Below are positions 1 to 6,333 of a stretch of 19,620 nt of DNA, piece by piece. Both the position numbers and the translations under genes were made by a program. The stretch's first letter is position 1; every line of letters starts with the position of its first letter. The notes beneath the pieces were generated by a model that did not search any database, was not told where the DNA came from, and saw nothing but the letters and a program-made list of their open reading frames with translations. This stretch comes from JBMCLJ01 sp048615375 (GTDB lineage: Bacteria; Patescibacteriota; Dojkabacteria; JAOAGR01). Where the stretch lies: contig JBMCLJ010000016.1 of NCBI GenBank assembly GCA_048615375.1, forward strand, positions 1 through 19,620, in the 5' to 3' direction.

Positions 1-184
1 CTAACTCAGTGTAAAATGACGCTCTAACAGCCTCCTCTGGGTTCTTAAAACTCGTGGAATGCTCTCGTGAGCAATGATAAGTAATTCTGCTTTTATCTTC
101 ATTTAGAGAAAGAATTTTTGCATCTTGTCCACGTTGTACATTTTTCAAAAAAACTGATTCTGAGTGATTGTTGTTTTCTTCCAT
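1..184 (-). CDS. N-terminus of a protein resembling restriction/DNA-methylase-type enzymes (partial)
   Basis: An ATG at 184 opens a frame that stays open for 61 codons to the left edge, so only the N-terminus is present. It lies 21 nt after the stop of the 214-aa gene on the same strand and is probably the third gene of that operon. After an Asn-rich start the frame contains the segment NPEEAVRASFYTEL (about residues 48-61). From memory, a motif of the form 'D/N-P-E-E-x-V-R-x-x-F-x-x-x-L' is typical of the beginning of type I restriction subunits and related N-6 DNA methylase proteins with an HSDR_N-like N-terminal domain. That family call is inference from one short motif; no catalytic domain is visible. 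No Shine-Dalgarno is seen before the ATG, so translation may be coupled to the gene before it. Confidence 0.55.
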   Translation of the reverse strand, partial: MEENNNHSESVFLKNVQRGQDAKILSLNEDKSRITYHCSREHSTSFKNPEEAVRASFYTEL

Positions 185-205
185 ATTTTATAGTTATAGT
201 TATAT

Positions 206-850
206 TTATTTTAATTCAATTTTACTGGCAATGTGACTTGGTAAATAAGGTAAATGCCATTTAGCATTATAAGTTCTCTCGAATGCGTTTATATAACCTG
301 AGAAACCTCCATCAGTTTCTCTCTTTAAAAATATACACGCCGATTGCAAATCAGGGGATTCTTGCAAAGCCATACCTTCGGCGAAACTATCTGGAATGAA
401 ATCTGTAGTCAATTTATATTTTGTGACATTGCCCCCCTCTAAACTCTCAAATTCTGGAATATCTGGAACCAATAGTATTCCTTGCCCTGACTCAGCTATA
501 TCTTGCCATTCAGTTAGTCTTTGAGCTGCCTTTACTGTATCAATATGACCAAAACCATAATTCCCTTCACTATCTAAGCTCAAATAGACAACACAGCCAT
601 GTAGCCCATTGGTATAAAAGACATTTGCGCCCTCCTTGATTTTTCCAGTCTGTTCCTCGTTCATTGATACCTGAACTAGGTTACCCGAGTTCTTTGCACT
701 TTCTCTCCAAGCCTGTATTTGTCCAATAGGCTGTTTATCTTGGGTTAAGCCTACATCTGGAATAATAAACCTTGTAAGTGGGCTACTAAAATCAATTTTC
801 GAAATTAGTTTCTGATAATCTGGCGATTTATCTGGTTTTTCGATATTCAT
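206..850 (-). CDS. Unrecognised 214-aa protein with CheD/CNF1-like Thr-Cys-His spacing
   Basis: The family is not recognised with confidence. The start is fixed by an ATGA overlap with the upstream HTH gene, which suggests translational coupling. There is no signal peptide or membrane segment, so it should be cytoplasmic. The central segment FYTNGLHGCVVYLSL, then GFGH, places Thr80 six residues before Cys86, with His102 sixteen residues after the Cys. CheD-type chemoreceptor glutamine deamidases and CNF1-fold enzymes use a Cys/His/Thr set with nearly the same spacing, and the glycine before the Cys and the following beta-strand-like stretch also fit. The N-terminal about 60 residues and the C-terminal about 80 residues do not match anything I know. 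Its place between an excisionase-type HTH and a restriction-like gene suggests an accessory or defence role. The fold assignment is a hypothesis. Confidence 0.75.
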   Translation of the reverse strand: MNIEKPDKSPDYQKLISKIDFSSPLTRFIIPDVGLTQDKQPIGQIQAWRESAKNSGNLVQVSMNEEQTGKIKEGANVFYTNGLHGCVVYLSLDSEGNYGFGHIDTVKAAQRLTEWQDIAESGQGILLVPDIPEFESLEGGNVTKYKLTTDFIPDSFAEGMALQESPDLQSACIFLKRETDGGFSGYINAFERTYNAKWHLPYLPSHIASKIELK

Positions 851-1020
851 TTTTGATTTTCTAAAAAATTATCTAATTGTGACTGTTTGATTCTGTATTG
901 TTTTCCTGCTTTTACCGATTTTAACTTCCCATCTTTTACCCAACGATAAACTGTAAGGTAAGCAACTTTCAGTGTTTCAGCCACTTCTTTGATTGTGTAG
1001 TATTGTTCTTCTTTACTCAT
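847..1020 (-). CDS. Excisionase-family helix-turn-helix DNA-binding protein (57 aa)
   Basis: ATG at 1018-1020, TGA at 847-849, 57 residues. The protein is nearly all one winged HTH of the excisionase/MerR-like type. YYTIKEVAETLKV (residues 7-19) forms the first helix and turn, YLTVYRWVKDGKLKS (21-35) the recognition helix and start of the wing, KAGKQYRI (37-44) the wing, and QSQLDNFLE (46-54) the last helix. This is the typical length and order of the family, which covers phage excisionases and small regulators of mobile and restriction loci. Its stop overlaps the start of the 214-aa gene (ATGA), so it leads the leftward operon and may autoregulate it. The AT-rich upstream region holds a 5-bp inverted repeat (AATAT/ATATT) that could be its operator. 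Whether it acts as an excisionase or a repressor cannot be told from sequence; no integrase is visible here. Confidence 0.85.
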   Translation of the reverse strand: MSKEEQYYTIKEVAETLKVAYLTVYRWVKDGKLKSVKAGKQYRIKQSQLDNFLENQK

Positions 1021-1085
1021 TATTTTTGTTTATGTTTAGTTATCAATATATTACAATATTAAAGTTATAGTGAAAAGTCCCTTGT
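1021..1085. promoter_or_regulatory. Divergent AT-rich promoter region between HTH operon and 149-aa gene
   Basis: This 65-nt region must drive transcription both ways. On the plus strand TATAGT (1066-1071) lies 14 nt before the ATG at 1086. On the minus strand a TATATT lies about 24 nt before the HTH start. Between them is AATAT-ATTACA-ATATT, a short inverted repeat that could bind the HTH protein. No good -35 boxes were found, so exact start sites are uncertain. Confidence 0.4.
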
Positions 1086-1535
1086 ATGTTTCAAATTTTT
1101 AATAAACAACTTAGTAGTATAGATACATCCAAAACTTTTTTGAGGTGTATTAAGTCCCTCAGAAAACTAAACATACCCGTACCGATAACAGAAAGTTATG
1201 AGGAAACTTTGAAAAACAAAGGACAACACCCAAAGAAAACTTGGTACACATCACAAGGTGAACATTGGCAAGGCTGGTTAGGTGAATACAATGGTGGTGG
1301 ATTCTATGGACGTAAAAATCACAAAAGAAGTGCTGAATTTGTCTACAATCACATTATGTGTCCACCAATGTTAATTTGGCTTGCTGAATCGGCTGGTGTT
1401 GAAGAAAGTAAAATCAAAAAAGCAGTAGAAGAATCATTACAAAGTGATAAATACCAACAACAATGTAAAAAGGTTCGTAAAGTTATTACTTGGAATGAGA
1501 TTGAGAAGGCTATTTTGAGCAAAATTGCTAAATAG
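1086..1535 (+). CDS. Conserved-looking hypothetical protein, 149 aa
   Basis: No function is assigned. It is a soluble, basic 149-aa protein without signal peptide or membrane segment. The central part is rich in Trp and Gly: HWQGWLGEYNGGGFYGRK (residues 60-77), then AEFVYNHIMCPPMLIWLAE (83-101), then a helical region with ESKIKKAVEESL (107-118) and a Lys-rich C-terminus. The first two segments look like the conserved core of small hypothetical proteins common in phages and genomic islands, but I cannot name the family. It is transcribed divergently from the HTH operon and has the same AT-rich composition, so it may belong to the same acquired module. ATG 1086 is the first start after a possible TATAGT box. 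No Shine-Dalgarno is present. Confidence 0.75.
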   Translation: MFQIFNKQLSSIDTSKTFLRCIKSLRKLNIPVPITESYEETLKNKGQHPKKTWYTSQGEHWQGWLGEYNGGGFYGRKNHKRSAEFVYNHIMCPPMLIWLAESAGVEESKIKKAVEESLQSDKYQQQCKKVRKVITWNEIEKAILSKIAK

Positions 1536-1605
1536 TTTTTGGTGAAAGTCCAAGATAGTGAGCCATAAGGGCTGTTCTAATCTCTTTCCATAACCGACCC
1601 GAGGA

Positions 1606-1950
1606 GTGTCATATTTTAAACCTGGTCGTATCCAAGGTCCTGAAGATCATGGTATTACTAGTGGATTTATAGCGAATGGAACTAATCCCTCATTGTTAGT
1701 CATGCATACAACTTCCAGAGATCCTTCGTTTGCCCGGTGTTTAAGCTTAACAGGTAATTACTTTTCAAGAGAGCCTCATCTTTATTCTTTAACAGGAATA
1801 CAGGCACATTTATTTGGTAATTCTTCACAAGATTCGGAGGATAGATTTGAAGATGAGTATGGATTTCCGTCATTAGTTGTTTGCGCTTTACCCAATCTAT
1901 CCAGATGGTCTGTAATTCACCATCCTATTCCTTCCGTACCTTTAGAATAG
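1606..1950 (+). CDS. Hypothetical protein, about 114 aa, GTG start
   Basis: An open frame of 115 codons including the stop, starting at GTG 1606, the first start after an in-frame TAA at 1591. GAGGA abuts the GTG with no spacing, so it is a poor ribosome site, and no ATG occurs in frame until about residue 33. The product has no recognised motif, signal peptide or membrane segment. It is moderately rich in Ser, Pro and His (for example SLTGNYFSREPHLYSLTG, about residues 47-64). It is co-directional with the 249-aa gene 95 nt downstream, and both lie between the accessory module and the conserved genes. It could be a real orphan gene, a decayed fragment, or a chance frame. Codon content looks plausible but nothing more specific can be said. 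Confidence 0.45.
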   Translation: MSYFKPGRIQGPEDHGITSGFIANGTNPSLLVMHTTSRDPSFARCLSLTGNYFSREPHLYSLTGIQAHLFGNSSQDSEDRFEDEYGFPSLVVCALPNLSRWSVIHHPIPSVPLE

Positions 1951-2010
1951 CACCCTATCTACAAAAACTTATATCTATGGTATATTCCAATCGAGTTAGT
2001 GAGTAATTAT

Positions 2011-2045
2011 TTGTTTAATTCTGTCCCCGTTTTATAGAAAAATTT
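2011..2045 (+). promoter_or_regulatory. Promoter of the 249-aa gene, leaderless geometry
   Basis: TTGTTT (2011-2016) and TATAGA (2033-2038) are separated by 16 nt. The -10 ends 7 nt before the ATG at 2046, so transcription would begin at or next to the start codon. An alternative extended -10 (TGGTATATT, 1978-1986) lies further upstream. Confidence 0.5.
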
Positions 2046-2795
2046 ATGGCTGTATCAAAATGCTTGTTTGAATATCCTTCTCCGAATGCCGAATACGTCC
2101 TCTGGAATGACCCAAAAGGCCAATGTGTCTGGAATGGCCCACAAGGCCAATGTGTCACTGTTTTTTCCCAAGGGCTAGGAAGTCTTTCCAGCATCGCAGT
2201 AGGTCTAGTCCACCCTGCAGGTCATTTTTCAACAGGAACTCGATTGAAAGTATGTATTACAGCAGATACATTAACCAATAGTTATAGTCTTTATGCACAA
2301 CGAATTGCTACGGTAAGTCTCGTTGAAAGTGGAAGACTTATTTCTGGAAATCCATCTACAGTACAAAATCTCATTACTAACCTCCCTATACGTGCTCAGG
2401 CAGGAATAGATATCGTACTGGGCACTGTTCGTGACCAAGTGATAAGGGGTAGAAATTGGAGGCCTTTAGGTGCATTCATTCATGATAAAGATCCATGCTT
2501 AAAACCGTTTATAGGGTATTGGGATAATGAATCAATTTACCACTCTTTAATAGGGGATATGCATCCCATGTCTATTCACAGGTCTCCCCAGATGAATGCA
2601 ATGCAAAATTTTACTGGTACACAGGTTACTTCCAGTGACCTGGTACAAGCGGATGGATACTTTTTTCTACAAGGCAGGATTAATCCTGGTGTCTCACTGG
2701 TCCTTGGAGTGAATAACAGGGGCAGTAATGAATCGGATCCCTTACTGCCGATTTCAGAACAGATGATCGCTGCCGTTGTAACATTTCCTCAGTAG
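2046..2795 (+). CDS. Hypothetical 249-aa protein with N-terminal 9-residue tandem repeat
   Basis: No family is recognised. There is no signal peptide or membrane helix. The N-terminus carries two consecutive copies of a 9-residue unit, WNDPKGQCV and WNGPQGQCV (residues 20-37), encoded by a 27-bp tandem duplication. The rest appears beta-rich and polar, with segments such as GHFSTGTRLKVCITADT and FFLQGRINPGVSLVLGVN, compatible with a beta-sandwich or trefoil-like fold, but that is only an impression. The start is supported by a promoter whose -10 ends 7 nt before the ATG. The gene ends tail-to-tail with the HAD gene, with a 3-nt gap and no visible terminator. With its upstream neighbour it forms a pair of orphans, possibly lineage-specific or acquired. 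Confidence 0.75.
   Translation: MAVSKCLFEYPSPNAEYVLWNDPKGQCVWNGPQGQCVTVFSQGLGSLSSIAVGLVHPAGHFSTGTRLKVCITADTLTNSYSLYAQRIATVSLVESGRLISGNPSTVQNLITNLPIRAQAGIDIVLGTVRDQVIRGRNWRPLGAFIHDKDPCLKPFIGYWDNESIYHSLIGDMHPMSIHRSPQMNAMQNFTGTQVTSSDLVQADGYFFLQGRINPGVSLVLGVNNRGSNESDPLLPISEQMIAAVVTFPQ
2103..2156 (+). repeat. 27-bp tandem direct repeat, two copies
   Basis: Copies at 2103-2129 and 2130-2156 match at 25 of 27 positions, differing only at positions 8 and 13 of the unit. The unit keeps the reading frame and duplicates nine residues of the 249-aa protein. The near identity suggests recent slippage or unequal exchange. Confidence 0.9.
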
Positions 2796-2798
2796 CTA

Positions 2799-3425
2799 CT
2801 AAATATGGGTTAAAATCTCCCCCGCCTCTTCCGCTATCCAGGTTGGTTTGGCGGCTTTGAGGGCTTCCTGGGTGTTGACGCCCCAGGTGACGGCGATGAC
2901 GTGGATGTGATTGTGATGAGCGGCGTGAATGTCTTTGAGCTCATGGCCTATGTAGATGGTACTTTCGTGTTGTAAGTTATGCTTCTTGAGTGTTTTGCGC
3001 ATGGCACGGGTTTTACTGATCATCCCCGCGTCAGTCGCGAAAAAGTCAAAGTACTCAGTAATCCTGTACTTATCACAAAAATACATAATATTTCCCTTTG
3101 AATTCGAAGAAAGAATGCCCAGCTGGTATCCCTTCCCGTGGAGCTCCCGTATTATCTCCAACATGCCATCACATGGTTCAATAGTATCCATATGCCTGGA
3201 AAACTCCAACTTTACCCTTTTAATAAACCCAATCAATCGCAATTTGGAAATACCATAGATCTTTATCAATTCACGAGCAGTCTTACCCCGATACTCCTTC
3301 ACCTGCTCAGGAGTAGCTTTGTGATAATTAAACTCATCCGATAAATCATTGATAATCTGAATAAATGTATCGACCGTGTCCGCGAGTGTTCCGTCAAAGT
3401 CAAATACTATAGTCTTGTACGCCAT
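2799..3425 (-). CDS. HAD-superfamily hydrolase, phosphoglycolate phosphatase-like
   Basis: A 208-aa HAD phosphatase of the Gph/PGMB-like subfamily, usual length. Motif I is VFDFDGTLADT, with nucleophile Asp9 and general acid Asp11. A helical cap follows (about 15-85). Motif II is ILSSNS (Ser106), the motif III Lys is probably Lys138 in ISKTRA, and motif IV is YIGHELKDIHAA (158-169). Motif IV normally begins G-D-E-x-x-D; here the first Asp is His161, while Glu162 and Asp165 remain, so Mg2+ binding may be altered. Family members dephosphorylate small phosphorylated metabolites in the cytoplasm; the substrate cannot be inferred. The ATG at 3425 is supported by a TATAAT 5 nt upstream. It is probably a single-gene unit, tail-to-tail with the 249-aa gene. 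Its 3' third seems more GC-rich than the neighbouring accessory genes. Confidence 0.9.
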   Translation of the reverse strand: MAYKTIVFDFDGTLADTVDTFIQIINDLSDEFNYHKATPEQVKEYRGKTARELIKIYGISKLRLIGFIKRVKLEFSRHMDTIEPCDGMLEIIRELHGKGYQLGILSSNSKGNIMYFCDKYRITEYFDFFATDAGMISKTRAMRKTLKKHNLQHESTIYIGHELKDIHAAHHNHIHVIAVTWGVNTQEALKAAKPTWIAEEAGEILTHI

Positions 3426-3430
3426 AGGGG

Positions 3431-3436
3431 ATTATA
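3431..3436 (-). promoter_or_regulatory. -10 box of the HAD gene, leaderless geometry
   Basis: A perfect TATAAT (within TATATAAT) ends 5 nt before the ATG at 3425. The transcript would start at the start codon. No convincing -35 was found. Confidence 0.55.
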
Positions 3437-3472
3437 TACTTCATCGCCCGGAAAATCACGTTTAGCGATTGC

Positions 3473-4693
3473 TTATGCATGAAGCTGCCTTACTATTTTA
3501 TACTTCGCGGCAAGAATTCTCCTGACACTCTCATCAATTTTTTCCTCTGGAATAGAGCCGTTCCTGACCTGAGAAATTACAAAAGCACGAAGCTTTTCCG
3601 GGCCGGCAGGTGGGGTAGAGGCGTAAAGTATCATATCGTTGCCTGCAAGAAAAGCCTGCTTTAAACTCTCATATGGATTATATCCGGCAGTATCAAGCAT
3701 CCGCATATCATCAGTGATTACAATTCCTTCAAACCCCAGTTCCCGGAGGTTTTTAACATGCACTTTCGACAGGCTGGATACCGTTTTGTCAAACTCCGTG
3801 TACAATAAATGCCCCATCATGACAAAATCAACCCCTTCAGCTATAGCATCTTTAAATGGTAGCGCGTCTGTCTTCAGCCATGTCGCGCGTGAAACTTTAA
3901 TCGTTGGTGTTACTTTGTGAGAATCAGTAGAAGTCCTGCCGTGACCCGGAAAATGCTTGATTGTAGAAAGTGTTTTTTTCGTGCACCTTACTGCACTGCT
4001 CGATTTCTTTGCAACCTCTGGTGCTGTGCTGCCAAAAGACCTGTGCGCGATAAAGCTCGAATCCTTCCAGGCAATATCTCCCATCACCCCAAAATTAAGA
4101 TTTACGCCGTTTCTGGTCAATAACTCGCTGGTGCGCGCATAATGATTGCATATACGCTCTGTACTCTCGTTCCTCATCGCGTACGGTCCCGGGTTGGTAT
4201 CGCCTGGAATACGTCGTACTGGACCTCCTTCCTGATCAATCGAGATGAAGTAGGGGAGGGGGCTAGAATACGTTTGGATATCTTGAGAGAAAGTTGCCAA
4301 TTGCGAAGACACATTAGGTTGCATGTACATAAGTCCTCCTGGCTTCATGGTTTTCAGAAACGTGCCGAACTCCTTACTCATATCTGTTCCTTGAGCCGGC
4401 CAGATAAACATCTGACTTACTTTTTCCTCTAAAGTCATATCTCTGAGATGTTTCGTAATGTAGAGTTCCCGTTCGTTTTCTTCATAAGTGGTCATTGATT
4501 CATGGGTATTATATAAAGTCAGATTCAGGGTGAGCTCAGCTTCTTGTGACGCGAGGGTTTCTAAAGAACGCGTTTCTACTATGGTTGCTATTGTGTGAAG
4601 CGATCCGGTTACTATCAGCCAGACAAGTCCAAAAAGCAGGGTTCGTTGTATAATTTTTTTCTTATTCACGAAATTTACCAGTAAAGTCAACAT
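3473..4693 (-). CDS. Glycoside hydrolase family 3, NagZ-type beta-N-acetylhexosaminidase, membrane anchored
   Basis: A 406-aa GH3 enzyme. An N-terminal basic patch (KKK, 11-13) precedes a hydrophobic segment (about 18-38), so it should be a signal anchor with the catalytic domain outside. The catalytic barrel starts near 84 (MTLEEKVSQMFIWPAQGT). FISIDQEGGPVRRIPG (149-164) is the substrate-binding region of NagZ-type enzymes. KHFPGHGRTSTDSH (246-259) carries the Asp257/His259 dyad characteristic of the NagZ branch of GH3, which removes N-acetylglucosamine from peptidoglycan fragments. VITDDMRM (325-332) holds the nucleophile Asp (328 or 329). No C-terminal second GH3 domain is present, as expected for this branch. 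Likely role: trimming or recycling of cell-wall muropeptides at the surface. It lies 40 nt behind the alpha/beta hydrolase gene, so it may be co-transcribed with it or use a TACAAT 19 nt before its ATG. Confidence 0.92.
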   Translation of the reverse strand: MLTLLVNFVNKKKIIQRTLLFGLVWLIVTGSLHTIATIVETRSLETLASQEAELTLNLTLYNTHESMTTYEENERELYITKHLRDMTLEEKVSQMFIWPAQGTDMSKEFGTFLKTMKPGGLMYMQPNVSSQLATFSQDIQTYSSPLPYFISIDQEGGPVRRIPGDTNPGPYAMRNESTERICNHYARTSELLTRNGVNLNFGVMGDIAWKDSSFIAHRSFGSTAPEVAKKSSSAVRCTKKTLSTIKHFPGHGRTSTDSHKVTPTIKVSRATWLKTDALPFKDAIAEGVDFVMMGHLLYTEFDKTVSSLSKVHVKNLRELGFEGIVITDDMRMLDTAGYNPYESLKQAFLAGNDMILYASTPPAGPEKLRAFVISQVRNGSIPEEKIDESVRRILAAKYKIVRQLHA

Positions 4694-4733
4694 TAATACA
4701 GTTTAGTGCGCCATTGTATACAAACCAGGTAAA

Positions 4734-5621
4734 TTAACCCACCATCTCGACGATAGCGCGTATTGATGCCATAAATTCTTTATTTTCCTGGAAGTTGCCT
4801 CGGGGAATATGTTTGTCAGATTTAAAGGTTTTAAATTCTGCTTCGGGGAAAAGCTTCTTGAATCCTTGTACTGAAGCGTGTATATCAAGATACTGATCCT
4901 TTTCCGGATACACGAATACAACGTTTTTATGATTATATGCCTGCTTGCGTGTGGTGAGGTCGGTTTTCAGAAAATCTGCAAGTGATTTCCCCCAGTGCTG
5001 AAGAGTCATAAGTCGCCATTGTTCCATTTCGTAGAGAGCGATTTTTTTATCTCTGAGCGAGCCTTTGTCGGCTAATTTCGCAAATCGTAAAAACCATGTA
5101 TCACTGTTAATAATTAACTGAGTAAATTTGCAGACTGCCCCTCCTTTTGCAGTTGCTTTGACAATCCAGTATACAAAAAACTTGTATGGCTTGCTCATAG
5201 AGAGAAATCTGTACGAAAAAATCGGAGCAACCAGACCGATCTTGTAAAACTGATGTTTTGGGTGGTTGCTTAAATACTTAATAATCACATTCGCGCCATG
5301 TGATGTGCCAACCAGCGCTGTGCGATCGTAAGGCAGTTTGAGTTGATGTAGCAGCTCAGCAACCAGCTCAGCACAGTACTCAATATAATCCTGAGAGCTG
5401 TCACATGCTATTGACTTACCAAAACCAGGCTGATCCAGAGTTATAACATTGTATTTTTCTTCAAGTATGGTTATCAGTGGCAGCATCCTGTTTGTATCGG
5501 CTCGTAATCCATGAAGCAAAACGAGAAATGGCCGCTCTTCCTGGTACGAAAAGAATCTTGTGTAGATACTGATATTAAGTAGATGAAGAAATTCCTCACT
5601 GTTTGGTTTGAAGTATGCCAT
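4734..5621 (-). CDS. Alpha/beta hydrolase
   Basis: An alpha/beta-hydrolase-fold protein of 295 aa from the ATG at 5621 (numbering below counts from a TTG 9 nt upstream). It has an oxyanion-loop LLHGLRADT (about 38-46), NVITLDQPGFGKS (61-73), a nucleophile elbow GTSHG with Ser110, a likely acid Asp245 in YPEKDQ, and a likely catalytic His274 in SDKHIPRG. A helical cap lies between about 140 and 215. The triad is complete, so it should be an active esterase, lipase or related enzyme; the substrate is unknown. No signal peptide is seen. I chose ATG 5621 rather than TTG 5630 because a TATAAT ends at 5632, only 1 nt before the TTG, which would leave the TTG outside the transcript. The gene precedes the GH3 gene on the same strand by 40 nt. 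Confidence 0.9.
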   Translation of the reverse strand: MAYFKPNSEEFLHLLNISIYTRFFSYQEERPFLVLLHGLRADTNRMLPLITILEEKYNVITLDQPGFGKSIACDSSQDYIEYCAELVAELLHQLKLPYDRTALVGTSHGANVIIKYLSNHPKHQFYKIGLVAPIFSYRFLSMSKPYKFFVYWIVKATAKGGAVCKFTQLIINSDTWFLRFAKLADKGSLRDKKIALYEMEQWRLMTLQHWGKSLADFLKTDLTTRKQAYNHKNVVFVYPEKDQYLDIHASVQGFKKLFPEAEFKTFKSDKHIPRGNFQENKEFMASIRAIVEMVG

Positions 5622-5631
5622 ACTCGGCAAG

Positions 5632-5659
5632 ATTATACTTTTTTTTACAGCACTATGAA
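5632..5659 (-). promoter_or_regulatory. Promoter of the alpha/beta hydrolase gene
   Basis: On the minus strand a weak -35 TTCATA (5654-5659) and a perfect TATAAT (5632-5637) are 16 nt apart. The -10 ends 10 nt before ATG 5621, giving a leader of only a few nt. The promoter lies in the 44-nt gap after the HIT gene, so this gene need not depend on read-through. Confidence 0.55.
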
Positions 5660-5665
5660 ATTATG

Positions 5666-6085
5666 CTACGAATGCAGCATCAGGTAGGGCTTTTTGATAT
5701 AGAGATAGGCATTAAGTAACTTGCCGGATGTTCGTATCACATGAGTGTGGTGGTGACCTACGCTTCGTGTGGTAACATTTGCTCCTCGTGTATATATACT
5801 GAATCCTTTTTCTTCGTATTCTGTGACAAGCTTCATGTGCTCTTTCTTCTCTTCTTCTGTGAATTCAGAAAAAGAACATACATGTCGCTTGGGAACAATC
5901 ATATACTGCTCTTCAACATGGGAGTCATCCCACACATCATACTTAAACCAGTTAACAATGATATTGAAGTGGGTATGCGCTTTAAGCACCTGCTCACTTG
6001 TAGGATTGCAAAACGGGCAAAATTCCCGGGTATTGGATGAGCGATATGCTCTGTATTGTAACAGGGTTTTACGATTACGAAACAT
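5666..6085 (-). CDS. HIT-domain (histidine triad) protein
   Basis: A 139-aa HIT-superfamily protein, close to the family's usual length. CPFC (23-26) near the N-terminus resembles half of the zinc site found in many bacterial HIT proteins. MIVPKRHVCSFSEFTEEEK (62-80) matches the conserved strand, 'PKRH' and helix. SVGHHHTHVI (108-117) is the triad H-x-H-x-H with His111, His113 and His115; the last is the usual catalytic nucleophile. The family hydrolyses or transfers nucleotides (AMP-lysine, dinucleotide polyphosphates, GalT-like reactions) in the cytoplasm; the substrate here is not determinable. The ATG at 6085 is 12 nt downstream of an extended -10. The stop is 44 nt before the alpha/beta hydrolase start. 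Confidence 0.88.
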   Translation of the reverse strand: MFRNRKTLLQYRAYRSSNTREFCPFCNPTSEQVLKAHTHFNIIVNWFKYDVWDDSHVEEQYMIVPKRHVCSFSEFTEEEKKEHMKLVTEYEEKGFSIYTRGANVTTRSVGHHHTHVIRTSGKLLNAYLYIKKPYLMLHS

Positions 6086-6097
6086 CGATATATAGGT

Positions 6098-6127
6098 AGT
6101 ATATCAGAACAATCTATTGATTTTCAA
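6098..6127 (-). promoter_or_regulatory. Promoter of the HIT gene with extended -10
   Basis: TTGAAA (revcomp of 6122-6127, 5 of 6 to consensus), 18-nt spacer, then TGATATACT with the -10 TATACT at 6098-6103. The -10 ends 12 nt before the ATG, so the leader is about 5 nt. Confidence 0.6.
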
Positions 6128-6147
6128 GTGATTGCACTGACGGATAC

Positions 6148-6196
6148 TATACTATTTTACTGTTTGGTAAAAGAGGAGGTCGTGCGAATTTATTAG
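6148..6196 (+). other. Possible transcript start with strong SD and 4-codon ORF
   Basis: TATACT (6148-6153) is followed by AGAGGAGGT, with AGGAGG at 6174-6179, then GTG CGA ATT TAT TAG (6182-6196). It is the only strong Shine-Dalgarno noticed in the window. It could be a leader peptide or a small RNA, or chance; no good -35 is present. Confidence 0.25.
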
Positions 6197-6227
6197 GCTT
6201 TTGTTAGCGATAGTGTGTAAATATCCT

Positions 6228-6257
6228 ACAAATATATTGTATTGGTAGTATATTTGT
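6228..6257. repeat. 9-bp perfect inverted repeat, 12-nt spacer
   Basis: ACAAATATA (6228-6236) and TATATTTGT (6249-6257) are exact reverse complements. It lies in the noncoding region between the divergent HIT and antiporter genes, about 100 nt upstream of the antiporter start. It could be an operator or a weak AT-rich hairpin. Confidence 0.5.
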
Positions 6258-6333
6258 ATTGAGTTGCTTTCCGTCGCTTTTAATTATTTACGGCAATTGC
6301 TATAGTCCAGAGAACTGGTTAGCAGACGTGCCA

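Noticed and set aside
1541..1605. GGTGAAAGTCC followed by a small AGCC/GGCT hairpin, reminiscent of catalytic RNA pieces (group II intron, RNase P).
   Set aside because: No domain V hairpin, no reverse transcriptase and no extended conserved RNA structure is present; the string is too short to support an RNA gene.
3479..4432. Several open frames of 60-100 codons on the plus strand.
   Set aside because: They lie opposite the GH3 gene, whose frame has complete family motifs; the products show no recognisable domain.
5622..5630. TTG start for the alpha/beta hydrolase at 5630.
   Set aside because: The TATAAT ends 1 nt before it, so the transcript would begin downstream; ATG 5621 fits.
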